In this document: in pieces, positions 7,742-17,002 of the stretch
How the letters are laid out: each line of letters starts with the position of its first letter
How positions within the stretch are numbered: the first letter of the stretch is position 1
Assembly: GCF_026723765.1 (NCBI RefSeq)
Contig: NZ_CP113524.1
Coordinates: 2,713,001-2,777,000, forward strand
Source of the DNA: Lacrimispora xylanolytica
GTDB taxonomy: Bacteria; Bacillota; Clostridia; Lachnospirales; Lachnospiraceae
Direction of reading: 5' to 3'
Length of the DNA: 64,000 nt
The notes under the pieces: generated by a model
The model's input: only the letters and a program-made list of their open reading frames with translations
Database searches by the model: none
Told to the model about the DNA's origin: nothing
Program-made: the position numbers and the translations under genes

Positions 7742-8760
7742 AGAGTCACACCCTTTTCGCCCTCAGCTGTGCGTCCGATAACATAAGCAGTCTCTCCAGC
7801 CTTACCAATGGCTTCCATGGCTGCGTCCACATCCGTTTCATCCACTGCCAGAATCATTCCAATTCCCATGTTGTAGGTGTTATACATCATCTCTTCTGCA
7901 ATGTCACCCTTCTTTGCCATAAGCTTAAAAATCGCCGGCACTTCATAGCTGTTCTTTTCCACTATTGCAGTGATACCATCTGGAAGCATCCTGGGAATAT
8001 TCTCATAAAAACCACCGCCGGTAATATGGCTGCAAGCCTTGATTACCACACCGCTTTCCTTTACACTCTTAAGAGCTTTTACATAAATCTTTGTAGGAAC
8101 TATGAGGGCTTCTCCAAGTGTTTTACCAAGCTCCTCATAATAAGTGCCAAGGCTTTCTTTGGAAACATCAAACACTTTGCGGACCAGAGAAAAACCGTTG
8201 CTGTGAACACCGGAGGATGCAATTCCTATGAGTACGTCTCCAGCCTTTAAGGAAGCTCCCGTAATTAAATCCTTTTCATCCACTACACCAACCGCGAATC
8301 CTGCAAGGTCATATTCATCTTCCGGGTAAAAGCCTGGCATCTCGGCAGTCTCTCCACCGATCAAAGCTGCACCAGCCTGCTTACAGCCTTCTGCAACTCC
8401 GCCTACAATCTCAGCGATTTTTTCCGGGAAATTCTTTCCGCAGGCAATGTAATCAAGGAAAAATAAGGGCTCACCGCCTGCGCAGGCAATGTCGTTGACA
8501 CACATAGCCACACAGTCAATGCCTACGGTATCATGCTTGTCCATAAGAAATGCCAGCTTAAGCTTAGTCCCAACCCCATCGGTACCAGAAACCAGAGTGG
8601 GTTTTTCCATATTTTTAAATGCTGACATGGAAAATGCGCCTGAGAATCCTCCAAGGCCTCCAAGTACTTCTGGTCTCATGGTTTCCTTTACATGCTTTTT
8701 CATCAATTCCACTGACCGGTATCCGGCCTCTATGTCAACTCCGGCATTCTTATAATCCAT
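7735..8760 (-). CDS. purM: Phosphoribosylformylglycinamidine cyclo-ligase (AIR synthetase)
   Basis: A 341-residue ATP-dependent cyclase making AIR from FGAM. The family start [20 protein letters not shown] is intact, followed by [16 protein letters not shown], which binds ATP and substrate, and the [19 protein letters not shown] and [11 protein letters not shown] motifs. [15 protein letters not shown] lies in the C-terminal half. It lies 26 bases downstream of purE and overlaps purN. No unusual features. Confidence 0.97.
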   Translation of the reverse strand: MDYKNAGVDIEAGYRSVELMKKHVKETMRPEVLGGLGGFSGAFSMSAFKNMEKPTLVSGTDGVGTKLKLAFLMDKHDTVGIDCVAMCVNDIACAGGEPLFFLDYIACGKNFPEKIAEIVGGVAEGCKQAGAALIGGETAEMPGFYPEDEYDLAGFAVGVVDEKDLITGASLKAGDVLIGIASSGVHSNGFSLVRKVFDVSKESLGTYYEELGKTLGEALIVPTKIYVKALKSVKESGVVIKACSHITGGGFYENIPRMLPDGITAIVEKNSYEVPAIFKLMAKKGDIAEEMMYNTYNMGIGMILAVDETDVDAAMEAIGKAGETAYVIGRTAEGEKGVTLC

Positions 8761-8786
8761 ACCTTTTTTCCTCCGCTTCTGATATT

Positions 8787-9305
8787 TTACTTTTTCATCT
8801 GGGCTACATATTCCTTATAACCGATCTGGTCCAGCTTTTCGGCCTTCTTCACAACATCGTTCTTTAAATTCTCAGAATAGTCCTTTAATCTCTTTAAAAG
8901 CTCTTCATCACTGGCAGCCAGAATTTTAGCAGCCAGAATACCTGCATTGGTTCCTCCATTAATGGCAACGGTAGCTACCGGTATGCCAGATGGCATCTGA
9001 ACGATGGAATAAAGAGAATCCACTCCGCCAAGATCAGAAGTTTTCATGGGTATTCCGATGACTGGCATTGGAAAGAGAGCTGCACACATGCCTGGAAGAT
9101 GAGCAGCTTTACCGGCACCGGCAATGATTACCTTTACTCCTCTTGCCTCTGCTGTCTTTGCATATTCAAAAAATATATCAGGCTCTCTGTGGGCTGAAAT
9201 TACAGTCATCTCGAACTCCACACCAAGCTTCTCTAAAATCTCTGCCGCCTGAGCCATAATAGGCATATCAGAATCGCTTCCCATAACAATTGATACCTTT
9301 GCCAT
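8787..9305 (-). CDS. purE: N5-carboxyaminoimidazole ribonucleotide mutase (class I PurE)
   Basis: A 172-residue PurE. The sequence from the ATG at 9305 reads [17 protein letters not shown], with the SDSD substrate-binding motif, then SAHREPD, which carries the catalytic histidine of the family, and [14 protein letters not shown]. Length fits class I enzymes, which rearrange N5-CAIR to CAIR; a purK partner is not in the window. The start has GGAGAA ten bases upstream; a frame opening 32 codons earlier has no ribosome site. First gene of purE-M-N-D, behind a good vegetative promoter. Confidence 0.96.
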   Translation of the reverse strand: MAKVSIVMGSDSDMPIMAQAAEILEKLGVEFEMTVISAHREPDIFFEYAKTAEARGVKVIIAGAGKAAHLPGMCAALFPMPVIGIPMKTSDLGGVDSLYSIVQMPSGIPVATVAINGGTNAGILAAKILAASDEELLKRLKDYSENLKNDVVKKAEKLDQIGYKEYVAQMKK

Positions 9306-9417
9306 AGTAAATTCTCCTTTTCGCTTTGTATGATATGATAATTCATTATTAACGGTTATATCATTAATTAGTTTAATTAATATATTGCGCTTATAAATCA
9401 ATCACTACTTATTAATT

Positions 9418-9446
9418 ATAATACTAGTTTTTCTCTCCTTCGTCAA
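9418..9446 (-). promoter_or_regulatory. Vegetative promoter of purEMND
   Basis: On the minus strand TTGACG (9441-9446), a 17-base spacer and TATTAT (9418-9423). The 110-base leader to purE is AT-rich; I looked for a purine riboswitch core and saw none. An AT-only inverted repeat (ATTAATT...AATTAAT) lies in the leader. Confidence 0.7.
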
Positions 9447-9492
9447 TGGTTTTCTTTTTATTTTTAAGTATATCCAAAATGGCAAAAACAAT

Positions 9493-9529
9493 GGCGCATG
9501 ACAGGAAGTTAATCCTTCCGCCATGCGCC
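9493..9529 (-). terminator. Terminator after the chemoreceptor gene
   Basis: GGCGCATG (9493-9500) pairs with CATGCGCC (9522-9529), with an inner GGAAG/CTTCC stem; on the minus strand ATTGTTTTTGCC follows. It lies 13 bases past the chemoreceptor stop codon. Confidence 0.8.
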
Positions 9530-9542
9530 TCACTATGTAATA

Positions 9543-11354
9543 TTAATATTTGCTGCCACCATAAGAAGACGTATCTTCAAAATATACCGGATCAATTTCT
9601 ATCTGTGGAAGCTCAGCTTCTTCCTCATATTGTGTAATCTGAGACAAAGGCTCTTCTTTGGCAGTAACACTTTCACTTCCATCGTAGAGTCTAAACTGCT
9701 GTACCAGCCCCTTCATAATCTGGGCCTGGCCCGACAGCTCTTCGCTGGCTGCCGCACTCTGTTCTGCCGTTGCTGAATTTGTCTGTACCACGCTGGAAAT
9801 CTGGTCGATTCCCTGGGTAACCTGATTGACAGCAATTGCCTGCATATCGGAAGCTTCTGCAACATTCTCAATAATCGTGTTGATGCGCTTTGTTCCTTCT
9901 ACCACCTGCTGCATGGATTTTGCTGTCTCCGTGGAGATTCTGGTGCCGTTTTCTACTGCATGCATGCTCTCTTCAATGAGTAATGTGGTATTCTTTGCTG
10001 CTTCCCCAGACTTGCTGGCAAGATTACGTACCTCATCAGCAACGACTGCAAAACCTTTCCCTGCCTCACCTGCCCTGGCTGCCTCTACAGCAGCGTTAAG
10101 GGCCAGAATATTGGTCTGGAATGCAATATCTTCGATGGTCTTAATAATCTTACCAATTTCATTGGACTTATCGCTGATCTGCATCATGGCCTGATTCATC
10201 TCTACCATCTTCTCATTGCTGGCCATTACATTCTGCTCTGCTTTCTCAGCTTCCATTCGGGCTTCTTTGGCATTCTGAGCATTGCTGTTGATCTGGTTTG
10301 AGATATCGTTAATCGTAGCCGCAAGCTCCTGAATGGAAGACGCCTGCTCTGTTGCTCCCTGAGACAGGGCCTGGGCACCAGAAGAGACCTGCTCCGAACC
10401 ACTAGCGACCTGATCAGCTGATTCATTGATGCGGAAAAGAGCATCGCTTAAATTATTACGGATATTACGAAGTGCTTCCATAATTGGCTCATAATCATAG
10501 ACATACTGCTCTCTGCACTTAGACCCCACCTGGAAATCCCCAGAAGCCATTGCGCCTAACAGATACGTAATATCATCAATGATATTGCCTATATTTGATA
10601 TCGTCTTTCTCATGCTGTCTGCAAGACTTCCAAGCTCATCCTTTGACTCGTAGTTTAAATCCACATGCAGACTTCCCTTTGACATCTCTCCGGCTGCCTT
10701 TTCAATCTCACGTACCGGCTTTACAATACTCCTTGTAATGGTAGTTGCAAGCACTATAGTTGCAACCGCTGCTAAGATCTGAAATAGAACAATGATGATC
10801 TCAGACACCATCATAAGGGACTGGGACTGTTTATAGTCCTGATCCGCGCTGGCCTGGGCGGTATCGCTGATCTTCACAAGATCATCCTGCATTTTGTTGA
10901 ACAGCGGTTCCAGCTTATCAAAAAAAAGATTGGAAGCCTGACGGTTTTTATTCTCCTTTGACTGATTATACACCTCTTCCTTAAATGGCTCTGCCTCTTT
11001 TAAGGTATTGGCAATATCATCAACAAGAGCCTGATCCCCTTTGAAGTTCTCCCTTAAATACTGAATTCCTTCGTCAAGCTTTTTAAAATCACCTTCTGCG
11101 GTCTCAATGTACTTATTCGTTGTATTAATATCAAGACTCATGGTCGCATAGCTTACGTTCTTGGCAGAAGACTGTAAATCTCGTCTCATATCAGCCGCCA
11201 GCAGGGTAATCTCATGACCATTATTATAAAACTTTACAAATTTACTGTTATTTGTTATTAAGCCATACAAAGAAGTACAAGAAACAATCAAAAACAAAGC
11301 AAAAACAATTCCAAACGCAATTGTAATTCTTTTACCAATCTTTAAATTTTTCAT
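9543..11354 (-). CDS. Methyl-accepting chemotaxis protein
   Basis: A 603-residue transmembrane chemoreceptor. Transmembrane helix 1 lies near residues 9-29; the extracellular sensor is mostly helical, of four-helix-bundle type; helix 2 lies near 180-205 ([18 protein letters not shown]), followed by a HAMP domain ([21 protein letters not shown]). The cytoplasmic signalling tip is intact: [20 protein letters not shown] and [18 protein letters not shown]. There is no obvious CheR pentapeptide at the C-terminus (ends YGGSKY). The ATG at 11354 has GGAGGG upstream. It stands alone with its own terminator and a sigma-D-like promoter, which implies co-expression with late motility genes. The ligand is unknown. 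Confidence 0.95.
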   Translation of the reverse strand: MKNLKIGKRITIAFGIVFALFLIVSCTSLYGLITNNSKFVKFYNNGHEITLLAADMRRDLQSSAKNVSYATMSLDINTTNKYIETAEGDFKKLDEGIQYLRENFKGDQALVDDIANTLKEAEPFKEEVYNQSKENKNRQASNLFFDKLEPLFNKMQDDLVKISDTAQASADQDYKQSQSLMMVSEIIIVLFQILAAVATIVLATTITRSIVKPVREIEKAAGEMSKGSLHVDLNYESKDELGSLADSMRKTISNIGNIIDDITYLLGAMASGDFQVGSKCREQYVYDYEPIMEALRNIRNNLSDALFRINESADQVASGSEQVSSGAQALSQGATEQASSIQELAATINDISNQINSNAQNAKEARMEAEKAEQNVMASNEKMVEMNQAMMQISDKSNEIGKIIKTIEDIAFQTNILALNAAVEAARAGEAGKGFAVVADEVRNLASKSGEAAKNTTLLIEESMHAVENGTRISTETAKSMQQVVEGTKRINTIIENVAEASDMQAIAVNQVTQGIDQISSVVQTNSATAEQSAAASEELSGQAQIMKGLVQQFRLYDGSESVTAKEEPLSQITQYEEEAELPQIEIDPVYFEDTSSYGGSKY

Positions 11355-11401
11355 CTAGTTCCCTCCATGAGATATCATCTTTCTTTGTATCTTCTATGCC
11401 A

Positions 11402-11428
11402 TTATCGGCATCTTAGTGGAATTCTTAA
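11402..11428 (-). promoter_or_regulatory. Sigma-D (FliA/sigma-28) type promoter of the chemoreceptor
   Basis: Minus strand: TTAA (11425-11428), a 15-base spacer, then GCCGATAA (11402-11409). The consensus is TAAA-N15-GCCGATAT, so the -10 matches 7 of 8 and the spacing is exact. It lies about 50 bases upstream of the chemoreceptor ATG. Confidence 0.75.
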
Positions 11429-11483
11429 GTATTTTTACATTTTTTCTGGCAATCATTGTATTTTTTTGTTCAGTTTGTATTAT

Positions 11484-13568
11484 TTATGACTGAGAAACCT
11501 CTAATAACGGAAGATTTAACTCCTCAATTCCGTCTAACACAAACTTACCGTCCTTAATAATCGCAACTCTTTTGCCATCTTTCGCTACGGTTTCAATGGT
11601 ATCCAGCTCTGCATAGGGAATGGTAATATCCGTGTGACAGCTATAATACGCCTTTGTTAAATCCAGCTTTCTAAGCTCTGACACTTCGTTATCCCTGGCA
11701 ATCACTTCTTTTCCATTGGGATTATACACAGGACTGTCCTCTGACCAGCTGTAACACGTATCTCCCACTGCAAAATGAGGTCCCATCTTCTCTACAATTA
11801 AAATAGGAAGCTTATCCAGAATACCAAACTTTCTTGCCATCTTATAAGCCGTGGTATTGGTTCCAATGGCAAACTCTCCCATAGGAAGGGTTTCGTGATT
11901 CTTTAATATCACCTGCTTTATCAAAGCTTTTCCCTGGCTTGGATCTTCAAAATTGCTACAGGAATAATCCTTAATCATACCGTTTTCAAAGGTCATCATA
12001 AGGTCTTTAAACTGAAAATCACCAATGTATACTGTACTTACAAACAGCGTACCTTCTGTACCGGCAAGCACTGGGGACGTGAACACTTCTCCCAGAGGGA
12101 TATTCACATCAGCCACACAGTTCTCGAAATTGGTTTCTTTTTCCCTGTTATTAAGGGCGTGAAGAGCCACCCGTAAGTTAGTCTTATTATCCCCGCTTCC
12201 GGTCACCTCCACATACTCCGCTTCGTCAAGGGCATCGATGATAATCTGCTGAAGGTCTTTATACTTTTCATAATCCAGAGTATTGATGGCAATGGTCTCA
12301 TCAAAAATCTCTTCAAACCGTTCTCCGATTTCAGGAACAGGGAACGCAATAATGGTAAAACTGATTTCATCTCCGCGGACAAACTGGTTTACGATTCTTG
12401 AAGATTCGTTGGCCATCTCTGCCGCCAGTTTTTCCTGCTTTGCATCAAGGATATTTGCCTCGGCTTTATTCACTGGCTTAAAGCCTTCTTTTCCAAAGGT
12501 CTCCATAACTGCAGGTCCTGCGAACTCAGAAGCAAGGTCCTTATAAGTTTCATAGGCCACCTTCATCACAGCAGCTCTGCGGTCCTTAAATGCTTTATTT
12601 AAATAGATAGCATTGTCATAGCGGTGATCGTAATCATACTGCCGGTTGGCAGACGTTCCAAAAAATCCGCCTCTGCGTCCCACGTTTACATTTACAGACC
12701 AAACGGCTGCACGGCAGAGAATAATTTTAAGGCCCATCTTTTCAAAATTTTCCATGGCGTATTTAATCATACGTTCAAATCCAAGCTCGTAACGGATCTG
12801 TACCGATTTTTTCTTTGATAAATCCCTGCCCATGACCTCAAATCCCTTGCGATAACCCTCGGTGTAAGTGTCTGCCATGAGGCGGACTTTTTCCTCTGGA
12901 AGTGAATTTAAGTAAGCGGCTATCTTAAGTTCCGAATCGGAAATATAATCTCCAAAGTAATAGAGATAACGAAGGTCATTAAGATCATTCTCCTTAATAA
13001 TATCCGCTGCATAGGATAAGGAGGGATCAAGGCTTTCCCTGATCCGATATGAAACCGTATGGTCAGTATAATCACTGACAAACCAGTAGAGAACTTCCTT
13101 AATGGCAGAAACCTCCGGAGCCTCTTCTTCAAACATATTATAAATTTCTATAAAGGCTTCATTTAAGATGGTGATATCTGTAAGCCTGTATTCGTGTACA
13201 AAAATAATGTCGCCCCGTATTTCCTTATACAAATAGGAAAGGAGCTTTCCATATTCTTCTCCCAGCTTGACTGCCGCATAGGCTGGGTCTGCATAGCTGT
13301 GCTCATAATTTCCCGGGAAAATATCCTCATACAGCTTATGATTCCAGGTCTTTAACTCCTCAATGGAAGCGGCCTTTTGCTTTCCTTCTTCCAAAAACTG
13401 ATAGTATTCTCCTATCATCTGAATGAATGAAGCTGTCTTTTTAAAATAATCCAGATATGGTTCCTTCACCGTATCTTCTAAAACAATTTCCTTAATTCTG
13501 TCCATTGACAGTTCAAAACGTTCCATCACAGTTTCATTGTCCTGTTGAAACATCTTGCGATAATCCAT
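11484..13568 (-). CDS. M29-family metallo-aminopeptidase with long N-terminal extension
   Basis: A 694-residue protein whose C-terminal 400 residues are an M29 (thermophilic aminopeptidase, AmpS/PepS-like) domain. Putative metal ligands are conserved in order: Glu in PLGEVFTSP, Glu in MGEFAIGTNT, His in MGPHFAVGDTCYS, and His and Asp in SCHTDITIPY. Family members are usually about 410 residues; here about 280 extra helical residues precede the peptidase. I do not recognise this part; similar long forms occur in Lachnospiraceae to my knowledge. It is cytoplasmic, with no signal peptide. It lies four bases downstream of the small membrane protein at 13573, so it is probably the last gene of the VanZ-DUF6142-peptidase run. 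Confidence 0.88.
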   Translation of the reverse strand: MDYRKMFQQDNETVMERFELSMDRIKEIVLEDTVKEPYLDYFKKTASFIQMIGEYYQFLEEGKQKAASIEELKTWNHKLYEDIFPGNYEHSYADPAYAAVKLGEEYGKLLSYLYKEIRGDIIFVHEYRLTDITILNEAFIEIYNMFEEEAPEVSAIKEVLYWFVSDYTDHTVSYRIRESLDPSLSYAADIIKENDLNDLRYLYYFGDYISDSELKIAAYLNSLPEEKVRLMADTYTEGYRKGFEVMGRDLSKKKSVQIRYELGFERMIKYAMENFEKMGLKIILCRAAVWSVNVNVGRRGGFFGTSANRQYDYDHRYDNAIYLNKAFKDRRAAVMKVAYETYKDLASEFAGPAVMETFGKEGFKPVNKAEANILDAKQEKLAAEMANESSRIVNQFVRGDEISFTIIAFPVPEIGERFEEIFDETIAINTLDYEKYKDLQQIIIDALDEAEYVEVTGSGDNKTNLRVALHALNNREKETNFENCVADVNIPLGEVFTSPVLAGTEGTLFVSTVYIGDFQFKDLMMTFENGMIKDYSCSNFEDPSQGKALIKQVILKNHETLPMGEFAIGTNTTAYKMARKFGILDKLPILIVEKMGPHFAVGDTCYSWSEDSPVYNPNGKEVIARDNEVSELRKLDLTKAYYSCHTDITIPYAELDTIETVAKDGKRVAIIKDGKFVLDGIEELNLPLLEVSQS

Positions 13569-13572
13569 AGTA

Positions 13573-13893
13573 CTACCCCCTTATTCCTATTATAATGAGT
13601 ACCACCCAGAGAATGACAAGGACAGCACTGACTGCTATGCCAATCTGGGCCAGTATATATTTCTTTTCCTTTTCAAAAAAGGAAAGGACGCCGTAACCAA
13701 TGGAAAAAAAAGAGATCAACAAACTGCAAAAGCAGACAGCCGCAACATTAAGCTGCGCCTGCCCTGCCGCCATTACAGAGCTTGTGATTCCAATGATTCC
13801 CAATACCAGCGCTCCCACAGAAAGTCCCAGGGACAGAAAGCTCTTTTTCGCAAAGGGCTTTCTAATGTAGGATACTTTTTTCTGCTTTTTCAC
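13573..13893 (-). CDS. Small membrane protein, DUF6142-like
   Basis: A 106-residue protein with a basic N-terminus and three predicted membrane helices (about residues 18-42, 45-70 and 80-103). It resembles the DUF6142 family, whose function is unknown; that assignment is from memory and moderate. It overlaps the end of the VanZ-like gene by 32 bases and is followed after four bases by the M29 peptidase gene, so the three are probably co-transcribed. Confidence 0.7.
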   Translation of the reverse strand: MKKQKKVSYIRKPFAKKSFLSLGLSVGALVLGIIGITSSVMAAGQAQLNVAAVCFCSLLISFFSIGYGVLSFFEKEKKYILAQIGIAVSAVLVILWVVLIIIGIRG

Positions 13894-14353
13894 GCCTTTT
13901 CCTCCTTACTCTTATGCGCTGCACAATCTTATACAGAATATAACCGAGGATACCTCCGGCCGTGTTTAAAATCATGTCGTCCACATCAAAGCTGCCAACT
14001 TTAAACACAAGCTGAATGGTCTCAATACTTAAGCTGAAAAGAAAGCTTAAAAGTACCGTATTAAAAAAACGGCGGCTCCTGCGGCTAATGACAGGAAGGA
14101 AAAAACCAAACGGCATAAATCCTGCTATATTTCCTACGATATTAAGAAGAAAAGACTCCAGTCCAACCACTTTTCGGTAAACAATAAAACGCCGTATCTC
14201 CTTGAATGGGACCAGGTTGTAGGCGTAATTTTCCCGGATATGACTTCCTCTTCCGAAATAATCAGAAAAAAACAGAAAGTAGACCAAAAAGATTACGTAT
14301 ACTAAAAAGATTACCCAGCCCATCTTCTGCCGCTTTGTCGCATTTTTAATCAT
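13862..14353 (-). CDS. VanZ-like family membrane protein
   Basis: A 163-residue VanZ-like protein. Four membrane helices are visible, with the family hallmarks NLVPFKEIRRF, NIVGNIAGFMPFGFFLP, ETIQLVFKVGSFDVDDMILNTAGGILGY and a basic C-terminal tail. VanZ itself gives low-level teicoplanin resistance in enterococci, but most homologues are of unknown role and this one is not linked to van genes. The start has GGAG about five bases upstream. It is followed by an overlapping small membrane protein. Confidence 0.88.
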   Translation of the reverse strand: MIKNATKRQKMGWVIFLVYVIFLVYFLFFSDYFGRGSHIRENYAYNLVPFKEIRRFIVYRKVVGLESFLLNIVGNIAGFMPFGFFLPVISRRSRRFFNTVLLSFLFSLSIETIQLVFKVGSFDVDDMILNTAGGILGYILYKIVQRIRVRRKRREKAEKSILH

Positions 14354-14369
14354 AACAGCTCCATCTTTA

Positions 14370-14416
14370 TAAAAAGAGAAAGGCTGCTGGAAAACTATTG
14401 TTTCCTACAGCTTCCT
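14370..14416 (-). terminator. Terminator of the pyrimidine operon
   Basis: An imperfect stem of GGAAGCTGTAGGAAAC with GTTTTCCAGCAGCC, read on the minus strand, followed by CTTTTTATAAAG. It lies 16 bases past the stop of the small gene that follows pyrE. Confidence 0.7.
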
Positions 14417-14431
14417 CTAAACTTAATAACA

Positions 14432-14581
14432 TTAGAATGTGATTTCAGATTTTCTTTTCAGTAGAAATGCTCCATTGATGATGGATATAATTCCTGCAGC
14501 AAGGCCAATTACAGTTACAACAATACCAACTCCAAGGCTTAACGCTCCTACATTTCTCATAGTCTTGTAAACTCTTTCCAT
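14432..14581 (-). CDS. 49-residue single-pass membrane protein at the end of the pyr operon
   Basis: A short gene I read directly: it begins MERVYKTMRNVG and ends LLKRKSEITF, with one strongly hydrophobic segment of about 25 residues (VGALSLGVGIVVTVIGLAAG and on). The ATG at 14581 has AAGGAGAG eight bases upstream, and it starts 12 bases after the pyrE stop; the terminator follows immediately, so it is the last gene of the pyr operon. A positive N-terminus and basic tail around one helix suggest membrane insertion with both short ends exposed. I do not recognise a family. The good ribosome site and operon placement support it being real. Confidence 0.7.
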   Translation of the reverse strand: MERVYKTMRNVGALSLGVGIVVTVIGLAAGIISIINGAFLLKRKSEITF

Positions 14582-14593
14582 ATCAGGCTCTCC

Positions 14594-15268
14594 TTATCTC
14601 ACTCCATAGATTTCATAATAAGTATCAATCGCAGCTTTCAGAGCATCATCAATGATGATTTTACCGTCATATTCTCTATTGTATAAATGTTCGATGACCT
14701 CTGCCATAGAAACGATGGCTGACGCCTTAAATCCATACTTTTCCTGGATTTCATCAAGGGCGCTTTTATCACCCTTTCCTTTTTCCATTCGGTTTAGGGA
14801 AACCATAAGTCCTAATATTTCTACATCTCCCTGTGCCTTAATAATAGGAAATGTTTCTTCAATGGATTTACCAGAGGTGGTCACATCTTCAATAATTACC
14901 ACACGGTCCCCATCCTTTATAGGACTTCCAAGAAGAATTCCTGTATCGCCATGATCCTTTTCTTCTTTCCGGTTGGAACAATATTTAATTTCCTTGCCAT
15001 AGAGTTCATGAAAGGCAATGGTCGTAGCAACACTTAAGGGAATTCCTTTATAGGCAGGCCCGAATAATACGTCAAAATCATCGCCAAAGGTTTCGTGTAT
15101 GGCCTTTGCATAATATTCTCCCAGTTTTTTTAACTGGGCTCCTGTTACATAAGAACCTGCATTCATAAAAAATGGCGATTTTCTTCCGCTTTTCAGTGTA
15201 AAGTCGCCGAATTTAAGAACATTGCTGTCCACCATAAATTCTATAAATTCCTGTTTATACTGTTCCAT
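14594..15268 (-). CDS. pyrE: Orotate phosphoribosyltransferase
   Basis: A 224-residue enzyme joining orotate to PRPP to give OMP. The type I phosphoribosyltransferase loop VVIIEDVTTSGKSIEE and the upstream FGPAYKGIPLSV, which binds phosphate, are intact; KSPFFMNAG lies near residue 30. The length (about 220) matches the long form found in clostridia and enterobacteria. It lies 45 bases downstream of pyrD with GAGAGGA upstream of its ATG. Confidence 0.97.
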   Translation of the reverse strand: MEQYKQEFIEFMVDSNVLKFGDFTLKSGRKSPFFMNAGSYVTGAQLKKLGEYYAKAIHETFGDDFDVLFGPAYKGIPLSVATTIAFHELYGKEIKYCSNRKEEKDHGDTGILLGSPIKDGDRVVIIEDVTTSGKSIEETFPIIKAQGDVEILGLMVSLNRMEKGKGDKSALDEIQEKYGFKASAIVSMAEVIEHLYNREYDGKIIIDDALKAAIDTYYEIYGVR

Positions 15269-15313
15269 TTTTATCCTCTCTATTCAAAAAGTTCTTGCTT
15301 AAATTCCTGTCAT

Positions 15314-16216
15314 CTACCTTACAGCACCGATCAGTTCCTTAATATCTTTCACACCGTATCGCTCCATATAAGCCTCAATGCCTTTAACCACCTCTTCGGC
15401 TGCATATGGATTTCTGAAATTGACGGTTCCTACAGATACCGCAGTTGCTCCTGCCAGAATAAATTCGATGGCATCATTCGCATCCATAATACCACCCATA
15501 CCGATGACTGGAATCTTCACTGCATTGGCTGCCTGGTATACCATACGGACTGCAATGGGTTTAATCGCGGGACCGGAAAGTCCGCCTGTTTTATTGGCAA
15601 CAGAAAAGGTACGGCGGTTAATATCGATCTTCATTCCAGTCAATGTGTTAATAAGGGAAATAACATCAGCACCGCCAGCTTCTGCCGCTTTTGCCATGAC
15701 TCCAATATCAGTCACGTTGGGACTTAATTTCATGATAACCGGCTGCTTCGCATACTTTTTTACGTCACGGGTAATGGCTTCCACTGCTTTTGGATCCTGT
15801 CCGAAGGCGATTCCGCCCTCCTTCACATTGGGACAGGAGATATTTATCTCCAGCATATCCACCGGCTCCTCAGAAAGCCGCTCCACTACTGCAAGATAAT
15901 CTTCTGTTGTCTTTCCGCAGACATTGACGATTATCTTTGTATCATACTTCTTTAAAAACGGAATGTCTCTTTGAGCAAAAACCTCCATACCAGGATTTTG
16001 AAGTCCAATGGCATTGAGCATACCGCCATATGTTTCCGCGATTCTTGGCGTAGGATTGCCCGGCCAGGGCACATTTGCAACGCCTTTTGTGACGACAGCA
16101 CCAAGATGACTTAAATCAAACATCTCACTGTACTCTTCCCCTGAGCCAAAGGTTCCAGAAGCTGTCATAACAGGATTTTTCAGTTCAATTCCAGCCAGAT
16201 TTACTTTTGTATTCAT
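15314..16216 (-). CDS. pyrD: Dihydroorotate dehydrogenase, class 1B catalytic subunit
   Basis: A 300-residue FMN enzyme oxidising dihydroorotate, using PyrK to pass electrons to NAD+. It starts MNTKVNLAGIELKNPVMTAS; the catalytic Cys is in LEINISCPNVKEGG (class 1 enzymes use Cys), and the FMN-binding GMGGIMDANDAIEFILAGA is at the C-terminal end. The ATG follows directly on the pyrK stop codon, so the two subunits are translationally coupled, as expected for a heterotetramer. Confidence 0.97.
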   Translation of the reverse strand: MNTKVNLAGIELKNPVMTASGTFGSGEEYSEMFDLSHLGAVVTKGVANVPWPGNPTPRIAETYGGMLNAIGLQNPGMEVFAQRDIPFLKKYDTKIIVNVCGKTTEDYLAVVERLSEEPVDMLEINISCPNVKEGGIAFGQDPKAVEAITRDVKKYAKQPVIMKLSPNVTDIGVMAKAAEAGGADVISLINTLTGMKIDINRRTFSVANKTGGLSGPAIKPIAVRMVYQAANAVKIPVIGMGGIMDANDAIEFILAGATAVSVGTVNFRNPYAAEEVVKGIEAYMERYGVKDIKELIGAVR

Positions 16217-16993
16217 CTAAAAGTCTACCTCCTCTGCCCGGAATACCGGGCCGTCTTTGCAGACCCGCTTATTATGAACCATGGAATGCTCATCCACCTC
16301 ACTGCTTTTGCAGACACAGGCCAGACACGCACCGATACCACATGCCATACGTTCCTCCAAAGAGAGATAGCACTCAATTTCGTTCTCCATGGCATATGCC
16401 TTTATCGCTTTTAACATGGGGGTTGGCCCACAGGCAAAAATTACATCTGCGCTCAGGCCATGCTCTCTCACTGCGTCCAGTACATTCCCTTTTGTTCCCT
16501 GACTGCCATCTTCTGTGGCTACAAAGGTGGTACCATAAGGAGTGAATTCATCTTCCAGGAACATGGTGTCCCGGTAACCAAGAATAATCTGTTTTTCACA
16601 GGCAAGATGCTTAGACAGCTCCAGCATAGGAGGGATTCCAATTCCTCCGCCTATGATGAATGCCCGTTTTCCTGCTGCCCCGGGTTCCAGAGGGAAACCA
16701 TTGCCCAGGGGGCCAAGGATCTCTGCATAATCCCCTTCTTTATAATAGGAGAATTCCTCTGTACCACTGCCTAACACCCGGTATACAATTCGGATCAGGC
16801 CCTTTTCCCTGTCAATCTCACAAATACTGATGGGACGGGGCAGAAGTTTGGAATTATCCTTTGTATACAAAGAAATAAACTGGCCTGGTACTGCTTCTTT
16901 TGCAAACTTCTCTGTTTCAATCCACATGCTGTATACGCCATCAGCCAGCTTATCCTGACTGGCGACTCTTGCTGATTCCATTACTTTCGCCAT
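16217..16993 (-). CDS. pyrK: Dihydroorotate dehydrogenase B, electron transfer subunit
   Basis: A 258-residue iron-sulfur flavoprotein. FAD is bound through LLPRPISICEID; the NAD-binding part has FIIGGGIGIPPMLELSKHL and FACGPTPMLKAI; the 2Fe-2S cluster is held by four Cys in ACGIGACLACVCKS plus a fourth in NKRVCKDGPVF. All are present. It lies ten bases after pyrF and directly before pyrD. Confidence 0.97.
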   Translation of the reverse strand: MAKVMESARVASQDKLADGVYSMWIETEKFAKEAVPGQFISLYTKDNSKLLPRPISICEIDREKGLIRIVYRVLGSGTEEFSYYKEGDYAEILGPLGNGFPLEPGAAGKRAFIIGGGIGIPPMLELSKHLACEKQIILGYRDTMFLEDEFTPYGTTFVATEDGSQGTKGNVLDAVREHGLSADVIFACGPTPMLKAIKAYAMENEIECYLSLEERMACGIGACLACVCKSSEVDEHSMVHNKRVCKDGPVFRAEEVDF

Positions 16994-17002
16994 GATGTCC
17001 CC

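Noticed and set aside
9306-9417. Possible purine riboswitch upstream of purE
   Set aside because: No conserved purine aptamer core or paired P2/P3 loops could be found; the leader is mostly A and T.
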